Below are positions 37,589-46,608 of a stretch of 64,000 nucleotides of DNA, in pieces. Both the position numbers and the translations under genes were made by a program. This stretch comes from Trebonia sp963759545 (GTDB lineage Bacteria > Actinomycetota > Actinomycetes > Streptosporangiales > Streptosporangiaceae). Each line of letters opens with the position of its first letter. Position 1 is the stretch's first letter. A model generated the notes under the pieces. It was not told the DNA's origin, did no database searches, and saw only the letters and a list, made by a program, of their open reading frames with translations. The stretch is from positions 62,001 through 126,000 of the forward strand of contig CAVXAB010000004.1 in assembly GCA_963759545.1 (NCBI GenBank), in the 5' to 3' direction.

Positions 37589-38296
37589 ATGCTTAACGTC
37601 ATCGTCACCGACCCGCCGCGTGCCGACCTGGCCGAAGTCGACAAGCTCGCCACCTACGGCGTCGCCACCGTGCACGAGGCGATCGGCCGCGGCGGCTACC
37701 TCGGCCCGGAGATCCGGCCGAACCAGCAGGGCACGCGCATCGCGGGCACCGCGCTCACCGTGCTGTGCTGGCCGGGCGACAACCTGATGATTCACGCCGC
37801 CGTCGAGCAGGCCAAGCCGGGCGACATCATCGTGATCGCCGCCGCGTCGCCGAACAGCGACGGCGCGTTCGGTGAGCTGCTCGCCACCTCGCTCGTCGCC
37901 CATGGCGTGCGTGGCCTGGTCATGGGCATGGGCCTGCGCGACACCCAGGAACTGCGCGACATGGGCTTCCCCGCCTGGACCGCGCACGTGTCCGCGCAGG
38001 GCACCGTGAAGGAGACCACGGGCTCAGTTAACGTGCCGATCTCGCTCGGCGGCCAGCTCATCCGGCCGGGTGACGCGATCGTCGCCGACGACGACGGCGT
38101 GTGCGTCGTGCCGCGCCTCGACGTCGCGAAGGCGGCCACCGCGTCCGAGGCACGGATCGCCAAGGAGGACGCCAACCGCAAGCAGCTCGCCGACGGCGCC
38201 CTCGGCCTCGACATGTACGGCCTGCGCCAGAAGCTGGGACGCGTGGACTACATCAGCTACGCCGAGTACGTGCGCCGCGCGGGCGAGGGTGTCTAA
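37589..38296 (+). CDS. RraA-family aldolase, likely 4-carboxy-4-hydroxy-2-oxoadipate aldolase
   Basis: Class II pyruvate-type aldolase of the RraA/HMG fold, 235 residues, with AGGAG 9 bp before the ATG at 37589. It shows GVATVHEAIGRGGYLGPEI, GTALTVLCWPGDNLMIHAAVEQAKPGDIIVIAA, GVRGLVMGMGLRDTQELRDMGFP and IVADDDGVCVVP, as in LigK/ProA aldolases that split 4-carboxy-4-hydroxy-2-oxoadipate to pyruvate and oxaloacetate. Pairing with a PrpF/GalD-type isomerase supports a gallate/protocatechuate 4,5-cleavage lower pathway. No ring-cleavage dioxygenase for that route is in the window. Confidence 0.75.
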   Translation: MLNVIVTDPPRADLAEVDKLATYGVATVHEAIGRGGYLGPEIRPNQQGTRIAGTALTVLCWPGDNLMIHAAVEQAKPGDIIVIAAASPNSDGAFGELLATSLVAHGVRGLVMGMGLRDTQELRDMGFPAWTAHVSAQGTVKETTGSVNVPISLGGQLIRPGDAIVADDDGVCVVPRLDVAKAATASEARIAKEDANRKQLADGALGLDMYGLRQKLGRVDYISYAEYVRRAGEGV

Positions 38297-38300
38297 AAGA

Positions 38301-39398
38301 ATGATTATCCCGAACGGGAGCGTGCCGTCGCGTGACGGGATCCGGGCCATGCAGATGCGGGGCGGTACGTCCAAGGGGCTGTACTTCCTCGCCGACGACC
38401 TGCCCGCCGATGCCGCCGCGCGGGATGACCTGCTGCTGCGGGTCATGGGATCGCCCGACCCGCGCCAGATCGACGGGGTCGGCGGTGCGCACCCGCTGAC
38501 GTCCAAGGTCGCGGTCGTCGCACCGTCCGCCCAGCGCCAGATCTCCGGGCCTTTCATCGACGTCGACTACCTGTTCCTGCAGGTCATGGTCGACCAGGCG
38601 ATCGTCACCGACAAGCAGAACTGCGGGAACATCCTGGCGGGCATCGGGCCGTTCGCGGTCGAGCGAGGCCTGGTGCCCGCGGGCGGCGACCAGACGAGCG
38701 TCCGGATCCGGATGGTGAACACCGGCGGGATCGTCACCGCCACGTTCCCCACCCCGGGCGGAAGGCCCCGCTACGACGGGGACACCGCGATCGACGGCGT
38801 GCCTGGCACGGCGGCGGCGGTCGTGCTCGACTTCGAGGACTCAGGTACCGCCTCCGGCGTGTTCCCGACCGGGAACCTCACGGACGACTTCGGCGGCATT
38901 CCGGTGACCTGCGTGGACAACGGCATGCCGGTCGTCGTGGTCGCCGCGGCCAGCTTCGGCAAGACGGGGCAGGAGCCGGTCGCCGAGCTCGAGGGCGACG
39001 AGGAGCTGAACAAGCGCGTTCAGGAGTTGCGCCTCGAAGCGGGCGAGGCGATGGGCCTAGGCGACGTCAGCGGCACGACGGTGCCGAAGATCTCCCTGGT
39101 CGCGCCGCCCGCGCACGGCGGCGCGATCTCGACCAGGACGTTCATCCCCGTGCGGGTGCACGAGTCCATCGGGGTGCTTGGCGCGGTCAGCGTCGGCACC
39201 GCGATCATGGTCCCCGGCGCGGTCGGCCACGATCTCGCGGTGCTCGATGGCGGGCCGCGGCTTTCGATCGAGCACCCGAGCGGCGCCCTCAAGGTCGAGG
39301 TCGAACTCGACACCTCGGTGGCGCCGGCCAGGGTCATCAGGTCTGGCGTGGTCAGGACCGCCCGCAAGCTGTTCGACGGCACGGTCTTCCCGCGCTAG
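38301..39398 (+). CDS. PrpF-family isomerase, likely 4-oxalomesaconate tautomerase
   Basis: 365-residue diaminopimelate-epimerase-fold isomerase of the PrpF/GalD family. Signature MQMRGGTSKGLYF, CGNILAGIGPFA (with the catalytic Cys) and STRTFIPVRVHESIGVLGAVS. It starts 2 bp past the aldolase stop region, so it is co-translated. GalD converts 4-oxalomesaconate to its enol for hydration and then aldol cleavage, matching the upstream aldolase; a propionate-related PrpF role is the alternative but no prpBCD is near. Confidence 0.78.
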   Translation: MIIPNGSVPSRDGIRAMQMRGGTSKGLYFLADDLPADAAARDDLLLRVMGSPDPRQIDGVGGAHPLTSKVAVVAPSAQRQISGPFIDVDYLFLQVMVDQAIVTDKQNCGNILAGIGPFAVERGLVPAGGDQTSVRIRMVNTGGIVTATFPTPGGRPRYDGDTAIDGVPGTAAAVVLDFEDSGTASGVFPTGNLTDDFGGIPVTCVDNGMPVVVVAAASFGKTGQEPVAELEGDEELNKRVQELRLEAGEAMGLGDVSGTTVPKISLVAPPAHGGAISTRTFIPVRVHESIGVLGAVSVGTAIMVPGAVGHDLAVLDGGPRLSIEHPSGALKVEVELDTSVAPARVIRSGVVRTARKLFDGTVFPR

Positions 39399-40189
39399 TC
39401 GTCGGTGAGGGAGTCCTCGGGGGTCGAGATGAGGCTGAAGACCGCGCCCTGGTTGTCGGCGACGATCGCCATCCGGCCGTACGGGCTGTCGCTCGCCGGG
39501 CGGACGACCTGGCCGCCGTGGCTGGTGGCCAGGTCCACGGCCTTGTCGGTGTCCGAGGTGCCGAAGTAGACACCCCAGAACGCCTGGTGGGTGTCCTCGC
39601 TGCCGCCCGGGTAAGCGCCGATGCCGCCGACGACCTGCTGGCCGTTGATGAGCAGCGTGGCGTAGCTGAAGCCGTCGCTTGACATGTCGCCGTACTCGTA
39701 GCCGAAGACCGCCGCGTAGAACGCCTTGGCGCCCTCGAAGTCGCGGCTCATGTGCTCGCTCCAGGTGAACGCGCCAGGTACGTTGACGACCTCCGCGCCG
39801 GTGTGGTTCCTGCCCTGCCAGACGCCGAAGGACGCGCCGGTGGTGTCGGCCGCGACCAGCATCCGGCCGGCGTCCATCACGTCCGTCGGTTCCATGAGGA
39901 GCTGGCCGCCGGCGCTCTTGATCTTGGCCGCGGTGGCGTCCACGTCGCTTGACGCGAAGTAGGTGGCCCAGGCGCTCTGCGTCCCTGGAGGGCCCATGAG
40001 CGGTCCGACGGCCGCCACGTGCCTGCCGTCGAGCTTGGCCATCGAGTAGCCGCCGACGTCCTGGCCGCCCTGCTGGATGTTCCAGCCGAACTGGCTTGAG
40101 TAGAAGCTGATCGCTTTAGGGATGTCATTGGTGCCGAGGTCGACCCAGCAGGGGGTCCCATCGGGCCAAGGAGTGTCACGGGTAACCAT
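39395..40189 (-). CDS. Two-domain VOC (glyoxalase-like) protein
   Basis: 264 residues with two glyoxalase/bleomycin-resistance-fold domains: residues 7-120 (GTPCWVDLGTNDIPKAISFYSSQFGW) and 135-260 (GAFTWSEHMSRDFEGAKAFYAAVFGYEY). The ATG at 40189 has GGAGGTGA upstream. It resembles the actinobacterial CFP30B/Rv0577 group. Function unknown. It is convergent with the isomerase gene, overlapping its stop by 4 bp. Confidence 0.85.
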   Translation of the reverse strand: MVTRDTPWPDGTPCWVDLGTNDIPKAISFYSSQFGWNIQQGGQDVGGYSMAKLDGRHVAAVGPLMGPPGTQSAWATYFASSDVDATAAKIKSAGGQLLMEPTDVMDAGRMLVAADTTGASFGVWQGRNHTGAEVVNVPGAFTWSEHMSRDFEGAKAFYAAVFGYEYGDMSSDGFSYATLLINGQQVVGGIGAYPGGSEDTHQAFWGVYFGTSDTDKAVDLATSHGGQVVRPASDSPYGRMAIVADNQGAVFSLISTPEDSLTDD

Positions 40190-40388
40190 TCTTGTCACCT
40201 CCGTGTCGTAAGCAGCACGCTCCGTCGCGGGCCACGCTACAGCAGACGGTAACACCTCAGCAGCTGACTCTCCGCTGGGTCGCACACCAGTTCTTAATTC
40301 TCCAAGAATTACCGCTTCTTTTCCTAATGTTACCGATTTGTAAGATCACTGGACATGCGCGGGAAGAAAAGGGTTTGATGGGGCGACC

Positions 40389-40748
40389 ATGAGTGAGGTT
40401 GCGATGTACAGCAAGACCCGGCTCGGCAGCGATCAGATCGAGGGCACGCTCTCCCTCTCGCCACGCGGAAAGCGGATCGTGTACCTCATCGTGGCCGTGC
40501 TGGTCGCGGCAGGCGTGGCGATCGGCGTGTGGAGCGCGGTCAGCCATGACACCTACGCGACGTCGGCGAACGGGTGCGTGAGCGTGACCGTCCCGAGCAC
40601 GACCGGCGGCGGCACGATTCACTACTGCGGCGCGCAGGCCGTCACGTTCTGCCGGGCAGCGTTCGCGAACTCGGACACGGTGTCGCTCGCGGCCAGGCCG
40701 CAGTGCGACCTGGCCGGGCTGACCAAGGCTAAGGTCGCCGCCGGCTAG
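40389..40748 (+). CDS. Small membrane-anchored hypothetical protein
   Basis: 119 residues (or 114 from the ATG at 40404, which has a better GAGG spacing). One membrane span (RIVYLIVAVLVAAGVAIGVW, about 29-48), then an extracytoplasmic domain with three or four cysteines (NGCVSV, HYCGAQ, TFCRAA, PQCDL), likely disulphide-bonded. The composition resembles DUF4307-type small proteins, but I do not recognise the family with certainty. It sits alone between the VOC gene and dtd. Confidence 0.65.
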   Translation: MSEVAMYSKTRLGSDQIEGTLSLSPRGKRIVYLIVAVLVAAGVAIGVWSAVSHDTYATSANGCVSVTVPSTTGGGTIHYCGAQAVTFCRAAFANSDTVSLAARPQCDLAGLTKAKVAAG

Positions 40749-40771
40749 CTAGCGGGGGCTAGAGACTGGGG

Positions 40772-41197
40772 CTAGAGCTCGATGATGATCGTGACGGGTC
40801 CGTCGTTGACCAGGGCCACCTGCATGTCGGCGCCGAACTTCCCGGTCTCGACGCGGGCGCCGAGGCTGCGCAGCTCGTCGACGACGGCGCCGACCAGGGG
40901 CTCGGCGACCGGCCCGGGGGCCGCGTTGTTCCAGGTCGGCCTTCTGCCCTTAGCCGTGTCCGCGTAGAGGGTAAACTGGCTCACCACAAGCAGCGGTGCG
41001 CCCAGGTCAGAGCAGGACTTCTCGCCGTCGAGGATCCGCAGGCCCCACAGCTTGGCGGCCAGCTTCCTCGCCTTGTCACTCGTGTCATCGTGCGTGACGC
41101 CGACGAGGACGAGCAGTCCATGCTCGTCGATGGCACCGATGACCTGGCCGTTCACGGTGACGCTGGCCTGAGTTACCCGTTGCGCTACTGCCCGCAC
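40772..41197 (-). CDS. dtd: D-aminoacyl-tRNA deacylase
   Basis: Removes D-amino acids from mischarged tRNAs. Contains the DTD signatures SQFTLYAD (73-80) and NDGPVT (131-136), with MRAVAQRVTQASVTVNGQVIG at the start; 141 residues, standard length. It stands alone, convergent with the small membrane gene. Confidence 0.95.
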   Translation of the reverse strand: MRAVAQRVTQASVTVNGQVIGAIDEHGLLVLVGVTHDDTSDKARKLAAKLWGLRILDGEKSCSDLGAPLLVVSQFTLYADTAKGRRPTWNNAAPGPVAEPLVGAVVDELRSLGARVETGKFGADMQVALVNDGPVTIIIEL

Positions 41198-41335
41198 GAG
41201 ACGTCAGCCTAACGGCTCGCCGGGGACGGGCGTTTCGCGGGATGGACCAGGCCACGGCCCCGTATCGGTCGTTACCGGACTTCGTGCTACTTATCAGACT
41301 GATATTGGGCAGGCGGGAGGTATCGACCGGCCATA

Positions 41336-42466
41336 ATGTCTCGCGTGACCCCTTTGGAGCAGTTGTCCGTGAGCGACGTGGTTGCCAACCCCGTGCTCGC
41401 TGAGGTGATCCGGTCCGGTTTCGTGGAGTCCCGGCACCGTGGCAGCATCGTCGCGATCGCGCCCGACGGCACGTACGCGTTCACCGCGGGCGGCGCGAAC
41501 GCGCCCATCTTCCCGCGGTCGTCCAACAAGCCGCTGCAGGCCGCGGCGATGCTCAGGGCCGGGCTGCCGATCGAGGGCGAACTGCTCGCGCTCGCCGCCG
41601 CCAGCCACTCCGGCGAGGACTTCCACGTCCAGGGGGTCCACGACATCCTCGACTACGCCGGCCTCACGGCGGACGACTTGCGCTGCCCGGCGTCGCTGCC
41701 GATCGACGAGCCGACCGCGCGGCGGCTGATCAGGTCGTGCCCGCCCGATGCGGATCCGGCGTCGCGGGTCCGGTTCAACTGCTCTGGCAAGCACGCGGCG
41801 ATGCTGGTCACCTGCATCGCCAACGACTGGCCCACCGAGACCTACCTGTCACCCGAGCATCCGCTGCAAGTGCACATCAGGCGGACCATCGAGGACCTCG
41901 CGCGTGAGCCGGTCGCGGCGGTCGGCGTGGACGGGTGCGGCGCGCCCCTGTTCTCGCTGACCCTTGGCGGCCTCGCCAGGGCGTTCCGCGGCCTGGTCCT
42001 CGCGGAGCCTGGCTCACCGGAGCGCAAGGTCGCCGACGCGATGCGCAAGTTCCCCGAGTGGACCAGCGGGACGACGCGAGACGAGAACAAGCTGATGGCG
42101 TCGGTCCCCGGGCTGCTGCTCAAGTCGGGCGCCGAGGGCGTGGACGCGTTCGCGCTGCCGGACGGCACGGCGGCCGCGGTCAAGATCGACGACGGCAACC
42201 CCCGCGCCCGCACGCCGATCACGGCCGCGATCCTGGCACTGCTCGGCGCCCAGCCGCCCGTCGAGCTCGCCACCTCGGTGGTGCTTGGCGGCGGCGACCC
42301 CGTTGGCGTCATCCGGGCGACGCGGCTGGCCTTATCGCCGCGCTCAGATTTCCCGCGCTCGCGTCAAATCACCCGTTTACCCAGGCGTAACGAGGATGCT
42401 TCCCGGCGTAACGTCGTGGCAGTTAGCCGCAGGTACAACACGGAGCATGGCACCTCAGACACCTGA
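41336..42466 (+). CDS. L-asparaginase II family protein (C-terminal tail doubtful)
   Basis: Hydrolyses asparagine to aspartate and ammonia; Rhizobium etli-type AnsA/PF06089 family. Motifs: ESRHRGSIVAI, FPRSSNKPLQAAAMLRAGL, SHSGEDFHVQGVHDIL, RFNCSGKHAAML, VDGCGAPLFSLTL, GTTRDENKLMA. After about residue 330 (GGGDPVGVIRA) the family normally ends; the last 50 residues here are Arg-rich, unconserved and run past the glnT-like start, so the true stop was probably lost through a slip near 42330. A 45-bp block (42167-42211) recurs at 51344-51388. Confidence 0.85.
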   Translation: MSRVTPLEQLSVSDVVANPVLAEVIRSGFVESRHRGSIVAIAPDGTYAFTAGGANAPIFPRSSNKPLQAAAMLRAGLPIEGELLALAAASHSGEDFHVQGVHDILDYAGLTADDLRCPASLPIDEPTARRLIRSCPPDADPASRVRFNCSGKHAAMLVTCIANDWPTETYLSPEHPLQVHIRRTIEDLAREPVAAVGVDGCGAPLFSLTLGGLARAFRGLVLAEPGSPERKVADAMRKFPEWTSGTTRDENKLMASVPGLLLKSGAEGVDAFALPDGTAAAVKIDDGNPRARTPITAAILALLGAQPPVELATSVVLGGGDPVGVIRATRLALSPRSDFPRSRQITRLPRRNEDASRRNVVAVSRRYNTEHGTSDT

Positions 42467-43805
42467 AGAACTCGCCGCCGCGGTCGAGCGGGACGGAATC
42501 GAGTTCATCTTCGCGATGTTCGTCGACATGCACGGCAAGCCGTGCGCCAAGCTCGTCCCCGTCGCCGCCCTCGACCAGACGCTTGAGGAAGGCGCCGGGT
42601 TCGCGGGCTATGCCGCAGGCCCGATCGGTCAGTCGCCCGCGGACCCCGACCTGATCGCGATGCCGGACATCGCGACGTATACCCCGATGCCATGGCGGCC
42701 GGGCCTCGCGATCCTGATGTGCGACCCGCACGTCGAGGGCAAGCCCTGGCCCTACGCGCCCCGGGTCATCCTCAAGAACCAGCTCACGGCGCTCGCCGAC
42801 CGGGGCATGTCGCTGCACGCCGGGGCAGAACCCGAGTACTTCCTGGTGAAGAAGGACTCCCGCGGCGGCCTCCAGGTCGCCGACGAGCTCGACGACACGG
42901 GCCTGCCCTGCTACGACGCCAAGGGGCTGACCCGCAGCTACACGTTCCTCACCACGCTCAGCAAGACGATGAACGCGCTCGGCTGGGCCAACTACGCCAA
43001 CGACCATGAGGACGGCAACGGCCAGTTCGAGCAGAACTTCAAGTACGCCGACGCGCTCACCACCGCCGACCGGATGATCATCTTCCGGTACATGGTGCAC
43101 GCGCTCGCCCAGCAGCAGGGCATGCTCGCCACGTTCATGCCGAAGCCGTTCAAGGACCGCACCGGCACAGGGATGCACATGCACCTGTCGCTGTGGGACG
43201 CGGCCGGGAGCACCCCGCTGTTTCCCGACGCCGCCGACCAGCGCAAGCTCGGCCTGTCCGCACTCGCTTACCAGTTCATGGCGGGTGTGCTCGCGCACGC
43301 CCCGGGCCTGACCGCCGTCACCTGCCCCACGGTGAACTCCTACAAGCGGGTGTCGGCGGGCGCGCCGACGTCAGGCGCGGCCTGGGCGCCGGCCTTCGTC
43401 ACCTACGGCGGCAACAACCGGACGCAGATGATCCGCGTCCCCGACGGGAACCGGATCGAGATCCGGGTCGTCGACGGCCTCGCCAACCCGTACCTGGCGC
43501 TCACCGGGCTGCTCGCCGCCGGCCTGGACGGCGTCGACCGCGGCCTTGACCCCGGCGAGCCGAACATGGAGAACCTGTTCGAGCTCTCCCCCAGCCAGGT
43601 CGGCGAGCGCGGCATGGTCCAGCTGCCGGCGACGCTGGCGCACGCGGCGGACGAACTCGTCGCCGACGCGGTGCTGCGCGAGGGGTTCGGCAAGGTGCCT
43701 GGCGGGACGTACGTGGACTACTACGCGGCCGTCAAGCGCGCCGAGTTCGCTGACTACCACGCCGAGGTCTCCGCCTGGGAGATCAGCCGGTACCTCACGC
43801 TCTGA
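42447..43805 (+). CDS. glnT: Type III glutamine synthetase-like ligase (GlnT/GmaS group)
   Basis: ATP-dependent glutamate-amine ligase. It shows the GS fold motifs GAEPEYFLVKK, DHEDGNGQFEQNF, FMPKPFKDRTGTGMHMHLSLWD, CPTVNSYKRV and GNRIEIRVVDGLANPYLALTG; 452 residues. The group includes GlnT and gamma-glutamylmethylamide synthetase (GmaS), so the amine may be ammonia, methylamine or another amine. Company of glxBCD (50-51 kb) argues for a role with alternative amines. The start at 42447 is read from the family start MAPQTPEELAAAVE. Confidence 0.85.
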   Translation: MAPQTPEELAAAVERDGIEFIFAMFVDMHGKPCAKLVPVAALDQTLEEGAGFAGYAAGPIGQSPADPDLIAMPDIATYTPMPWRPGLAILMCDPHVEGKPWPYAPRVILKNQLTALADRGMSLHAGAEPEYFLVKKDSRGGLQVADELDDTGLPCYDAKGLTRSYTFLTTLSKTMNALGWANYANDHEDGNGQFEQNFKYADALTTADRMIIFRYMVHALAQQQGMLATFMPKPFKDRTGTGMHMHLSLWDAAGSTPLFPDAADQRKLGLSALAYQFMAGVLAHAPGLTAVTCPTVNSYKRVSAGAPTSGAAWAPAFVTYGGNNRTQMIRVPDGNRIEIRVVDGLANPYLALTGLLAAGLDGVDRGLDPGEPNMENLFELSPSQVGERGMVQLPATLAHAADELVADAVLREGFGKVPGGTYVDYYAAVKRAEFADYHAEVSAWEISRYLTL

Positions 43806-43820
43806 GCGCTAGTCCGTACA

Positions 43821-44495
43821 ATGAGCGTCGTGAGCGGAGACGGGACACCGACGGACATCGCTGGCACTGGGGCAGAACCTGGACTCTACGACGTCGACCG
43901 CCCCGCCCCGCTTGAGGCCACGCTCAACAGCGTGATCGCGCTGCGGGTCAAGGAGGCCAGGCAGCGCAAGGGCCTCCCGATGGGGCACCTCTCCGAGCAG
44001 ACGGGCATCTCCAAGGGGATGCTGTCGAAGATCGAGAACGCGCAGGTATCGCCAAGCCTGGCCACTCTCGCCCGGCTGGCGGAGGCGCTTGACACGCCGC
44101 TCACCGCGTTCTTCCGCGGCTTCGACGAGGAGCGGGACGCGGTCTTCGTCAAGGCCGGGCACGGCGCGGAGATCCGGCGGGAAGGAATCGCGGCCGGGCA
44201 CCACTACCAGCAGCTCGGCACCATGCGCGGCCAGCATCGCCGGATGACGCCGCAGCTCGTGACCCTCACCGAGCAGGCCGAGGTCTTCCCCCTCTACCAG
44301 CACCCGGGCACGGAGTTCCTCTACATGCTGTCCGGCATCATGGCCTACGGGCACGGACGGGCCGTCTACGTGCTCGAGCCCGGCGACGCCCTCCAGTTCG
44401 ACGGCGAGGCCTCCCACGGGCCCGTGGAGCTGATCAAGCTGCCGATCCGCTTTCTCTCTGTGACCGCGATCGGCACGGTCCACGACCCCGCCTGA
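43821..44495 (+). CDS. XRE-family regulator with C-terminal cupin
   Basis: 224 residues: HTH_XRE (RVKEARQRKGLPMGHLSEQTGISKGMLSKIENAQVSPSLATLARLAEAL) around 45-95 and a cupin domain (YQHPGTEFLYMLSGIMAYGHGRAVYVLEPGDALQFDGEASHGPV). Such regulators control amino-acid and amine catabolism. The gene starts 15 bp after glnT, so it probably regulates the asparaginase-glnT transcript and perhaps the convergent permease/glx set. Confidence 0.87.
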   Translation: MSVVSGDGTPTDIAGTGAEPGLYDVDRPAPLEATLNSVIALRVKEARQRKGLPMGHLSEQTGISKGMLSKIENAQVSPSLATLARLAEALDTPLTAFFRGFDEERDAVFVKAGHGAEIRREGIAAGHHYQQLGTMRGQHRRMTPQLVTLTEQAEVFPLYQHPGTEFLYMLSGIMAYGHGRAVYVLEPGDALQFDGEASHGPVELIKLPIRFLSVTAIGTVHDPA

Positions 44496-44559
44496 ACCAA
44501 GACCACTGGCGAGATGTGGACCTGCCGCGACACCAGCAGATGACCACCCTGAGGCTTGG

Positions 44560-45033
44560 TTAGACGAGGGTGAGGGGTACGTCGCGGAGGCGCAGGCGGA
44601 GGTAGCGGGCTGTGGCGCCCGCGTCCAGGCGGGTCAAGGGGCCGCCCTGGGGGTTGTCGAGGACGACGTGGGCCGCGCTTGCCGCGCGGGCGGCTCTGGT
44701 GAAGGATCGCGCCGGGGATCTCGTGATCACTACCTCGCCGTCGGCCTTCAGGCCGGAGTGCTGTAGGGACTTGATCGCCTTGGTGACGATGGCCTGGGCG
44801 GCGTCCTTTTCTTTCTTGTTGGGCATCAGGCCGGGATGCTGGAGGCCGAAGGAGGTGCCGTGGATGCGGGCGATCGTGATCACCCGGACCCGGCCACCGA
44901 CCGGGCCGCCCGCTAGGCGGGCGGCCTCAGCGATCGCGGCCTCGCTGAACGGCTTGCCTGTCGAAGCCAGCAGCACACCCGCAGCCGGCAGGGCCGCGTG
45001 AGGCGGCGCGGGACGCCAGGGTGCCCTCACCAT
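44560..45033 (-). CDS. Universal stress protein-like
   Basis: 157 residues with a Usp-like fold: VLLASTGKPFSEAAIAEAARLAGGP, VRVITIARIH and VVLDNPQGG in place of the usual G-x2-G-x9-G-S ATP motif, so ATP binding is doubtful. The ATG directly follows the permease stop (TAAATG), coupling it with the transporter. A second Usp member is at 47902-48409. Confidence 0.65.
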   Translation of the reverse strand: MVRAPWRPAPPHAALPAAGVLLASTGKPFSEAAIAEAARLAGGPVGGRVRVITIARIHGTSFGLQHPGLMPNKKEKDAAQAIVTKAIKSLQHSGLKADGEVVITRSPARSFTRAARAASAAHVVLDNPQGGPLTRLDAGATARYLRLRLRDVPLTLV

Positions 45034-46521
45034 TTATGCTTCTTCCTCGGCGAGTACCGGGGTGGCGTCTGTCATGACGAGGGGGGCGCGGCGCTGGTCG
45101 GAGCGCTTGCGCCAGTAGTAGAGCGGGAAGTAGAGCGCCATGATCACCAGGCCCAGGATGAACAGGACCGGGCCGGAGTTCGGGGCGACGACGATGTTCG
45201 GAGCGTTCCAGCCGCCGTAGAAGTAGACGACCACCCAGAACAGGAAGATCGCGAGGGCGACCCAGCGAACCCAGCCGGGAAGGCGGAGCGGGCGCTCGGC
45301 GGCCGGGCGCATTTGCCGGTAGACGAAGTAGCCGGCCAGCGACATCGCGCAGGCGAACAGGTAGCCGGCGTTGGAGAAGATGTAGATGCGGACCGGGGAG
45401 CCGAAGAGCACCACGAGCATCGAGGCCGCCACGTTGAAGGCCATCGCGCGGGCTGGCACGCCGTGCACGTTGACCTTGCCGAACCAGTGGGGCAGCGCGC
45501 CGTCTTCTGACGCCTGGTACAGCGAGCGGCCGGTGCCCATGATCGCGTTGAGTACAGACAGCAGCAGCGCGAGGACCAGCGGCAGGCCGATGAACCACTT
45601 GATCCACGAGCCGTGGCCGAACAGCGCGCTGGTGAAGTCGGTGTAGAGGGTGAGGGGGTCGGCGGAAGAAAGGGCCGCGCCGAGCACGCCGACGAAAACC
45701 AGCGGGGTCAGGATGTAGATGAGCGTGCCGTAGACACCCTCGGCGGTCAGCGCGATCTTGGCGTCGCGCGGTCCGTTGCGGCACTCCCCGACATAGCAGG
45801 CGGCGGCCTCCATCGCGATCACGTTCCAGGTGATCGGGAACATCCAGGCGATGATGAAAGTGAAGTTCTCGTGCACGCCGGCCGGGGTATGGAAGCCGGC
45901 GATGTTGGACCAGTGGAAGCTGCCTGACTTGAACAGCGGCAGCAGCACCAGGACCGTCAGCGGGACCATGGACAGGATGCCGAGCGCGGTGGCGAACCCG
46001 GCACCCAGCTTCACGCCGAAGTAGCACGGGACGTAGATCGCCAGCAGGCCGATGAAGCTGATCAGCAGCACGGTGGTCGAGATCGGCGCGCCGTAAGAGC
46101 CGAACAGGTGGATCGTGCCGCCCTGCGGAATGCCGAACAGGCTCGACAGGTAGGCGGCGGTGAGGATCATGTTGATCGGCGCCACCGGGAACCAGCCGAG
46201 CCAGTACGACCAGCCGGACAGGCCGCCGATGTGCTTGGCTACCTTGGGGCCGACCAGCGGCTCGAAGCTAGCGCTCGCGTAGCTGGGGATGCCGCCGGCC
46301 CTGTCCGGCCACATGCAGGCCAGCTCGGCCAGGCACAGGCACAGCACCAGGCCGAAGACCGTGTTGATGCCAATCGCCCAGATCGCGCTTGCGCCCATGC
46401 CCTGCACCGCGTACGGCGCGATGCCGGTGACGAGGATCGTCCCGGCCAGGCCGATGACGAACGCGCCCCACCAGTTGGTGCCCTTCTGCAAGCCGGCTCG
46501 CGGCTCTGTAGTCACTGCCAT
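45034..46521 (-). CDS. APC-superfamily amino-acid/amine permease
   Basis: 495 residues, about 12 membrane spans, starting TNWWGAFVIGLAGTILVTGIAPYAVQGMG. GGIPSYASASFEPLVGP is the APC family helix-2 region. The C-terminus is short and cytosolic. It lies in a minus-strand run with the flavoprotein, Usp and glxBCD genes, so its substrate may be the amine or amino acid handled by those enzymes. Confidence 0.88.
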   Translation of the reverse strand: MAVTTEPRAGLQKGTNWWGAFVIGLAGTILVTGIAPYAVQGMGASAIWAIGINTVFGLVLCLCLAELACMWPDRAGGIPSYASASFEPLVGPKVAKHIGGLSGWSYWLGWFPVAPINMILTAAYLSSLFGIPQGGTIHLFGSYGAPISTTVLLISFIGLLAIYVPCYFGVKLGAGFATALGILSMVPLTVLVLLPLFKSGSFHWSNIAGFHTPAGVHENFTFIIAWMFPITWNVIAMEAAACYVGECRNGPRDAKIALTAEGVYGTLIYILTPLVFVGVLGAALSSADPLTLYTDFTSALFGHGSWIKWFIGLPLVLALLLSVLNAIMGTGRSLYQASEDGALPHWFGKVNVHGVPARAMAFNVAASMLVVLFGSPVRIYIFSNAGYLFACAMSLAGYFVYRQMRPAAERPLRLPGWVRWVALAIFLFWVVVYFYGGWNAPNIVVAPNSGPVLFILGLVIMALYFPLYYWRKRSDQRRAPLVMTDATPVLAEEEA

Positions 46522-46608
46522 GCGGAACTCACAATCTCCCTGACGGGCGGATGTGATCTAGCAGACAGCGGCGGCGTTACGCCTGGATGTTGCGCGGGCG
46601 TTTCGGTG

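Noticed and set aside
42340..42466. The Arg-rich C-terminal tail of the asparaginase as a real domain
   Set aside because: It is beyond the family end, runs over the promoter region and start of the glnT-like gene, and is unlike the rest in codon use.
44495..44562. Terminator between the XRE-cupin and Usp genes
   Set aside because: Only a 7-bp AACCAAG/CTTGGTT pairing over a 54-nt loop; too weak to call.
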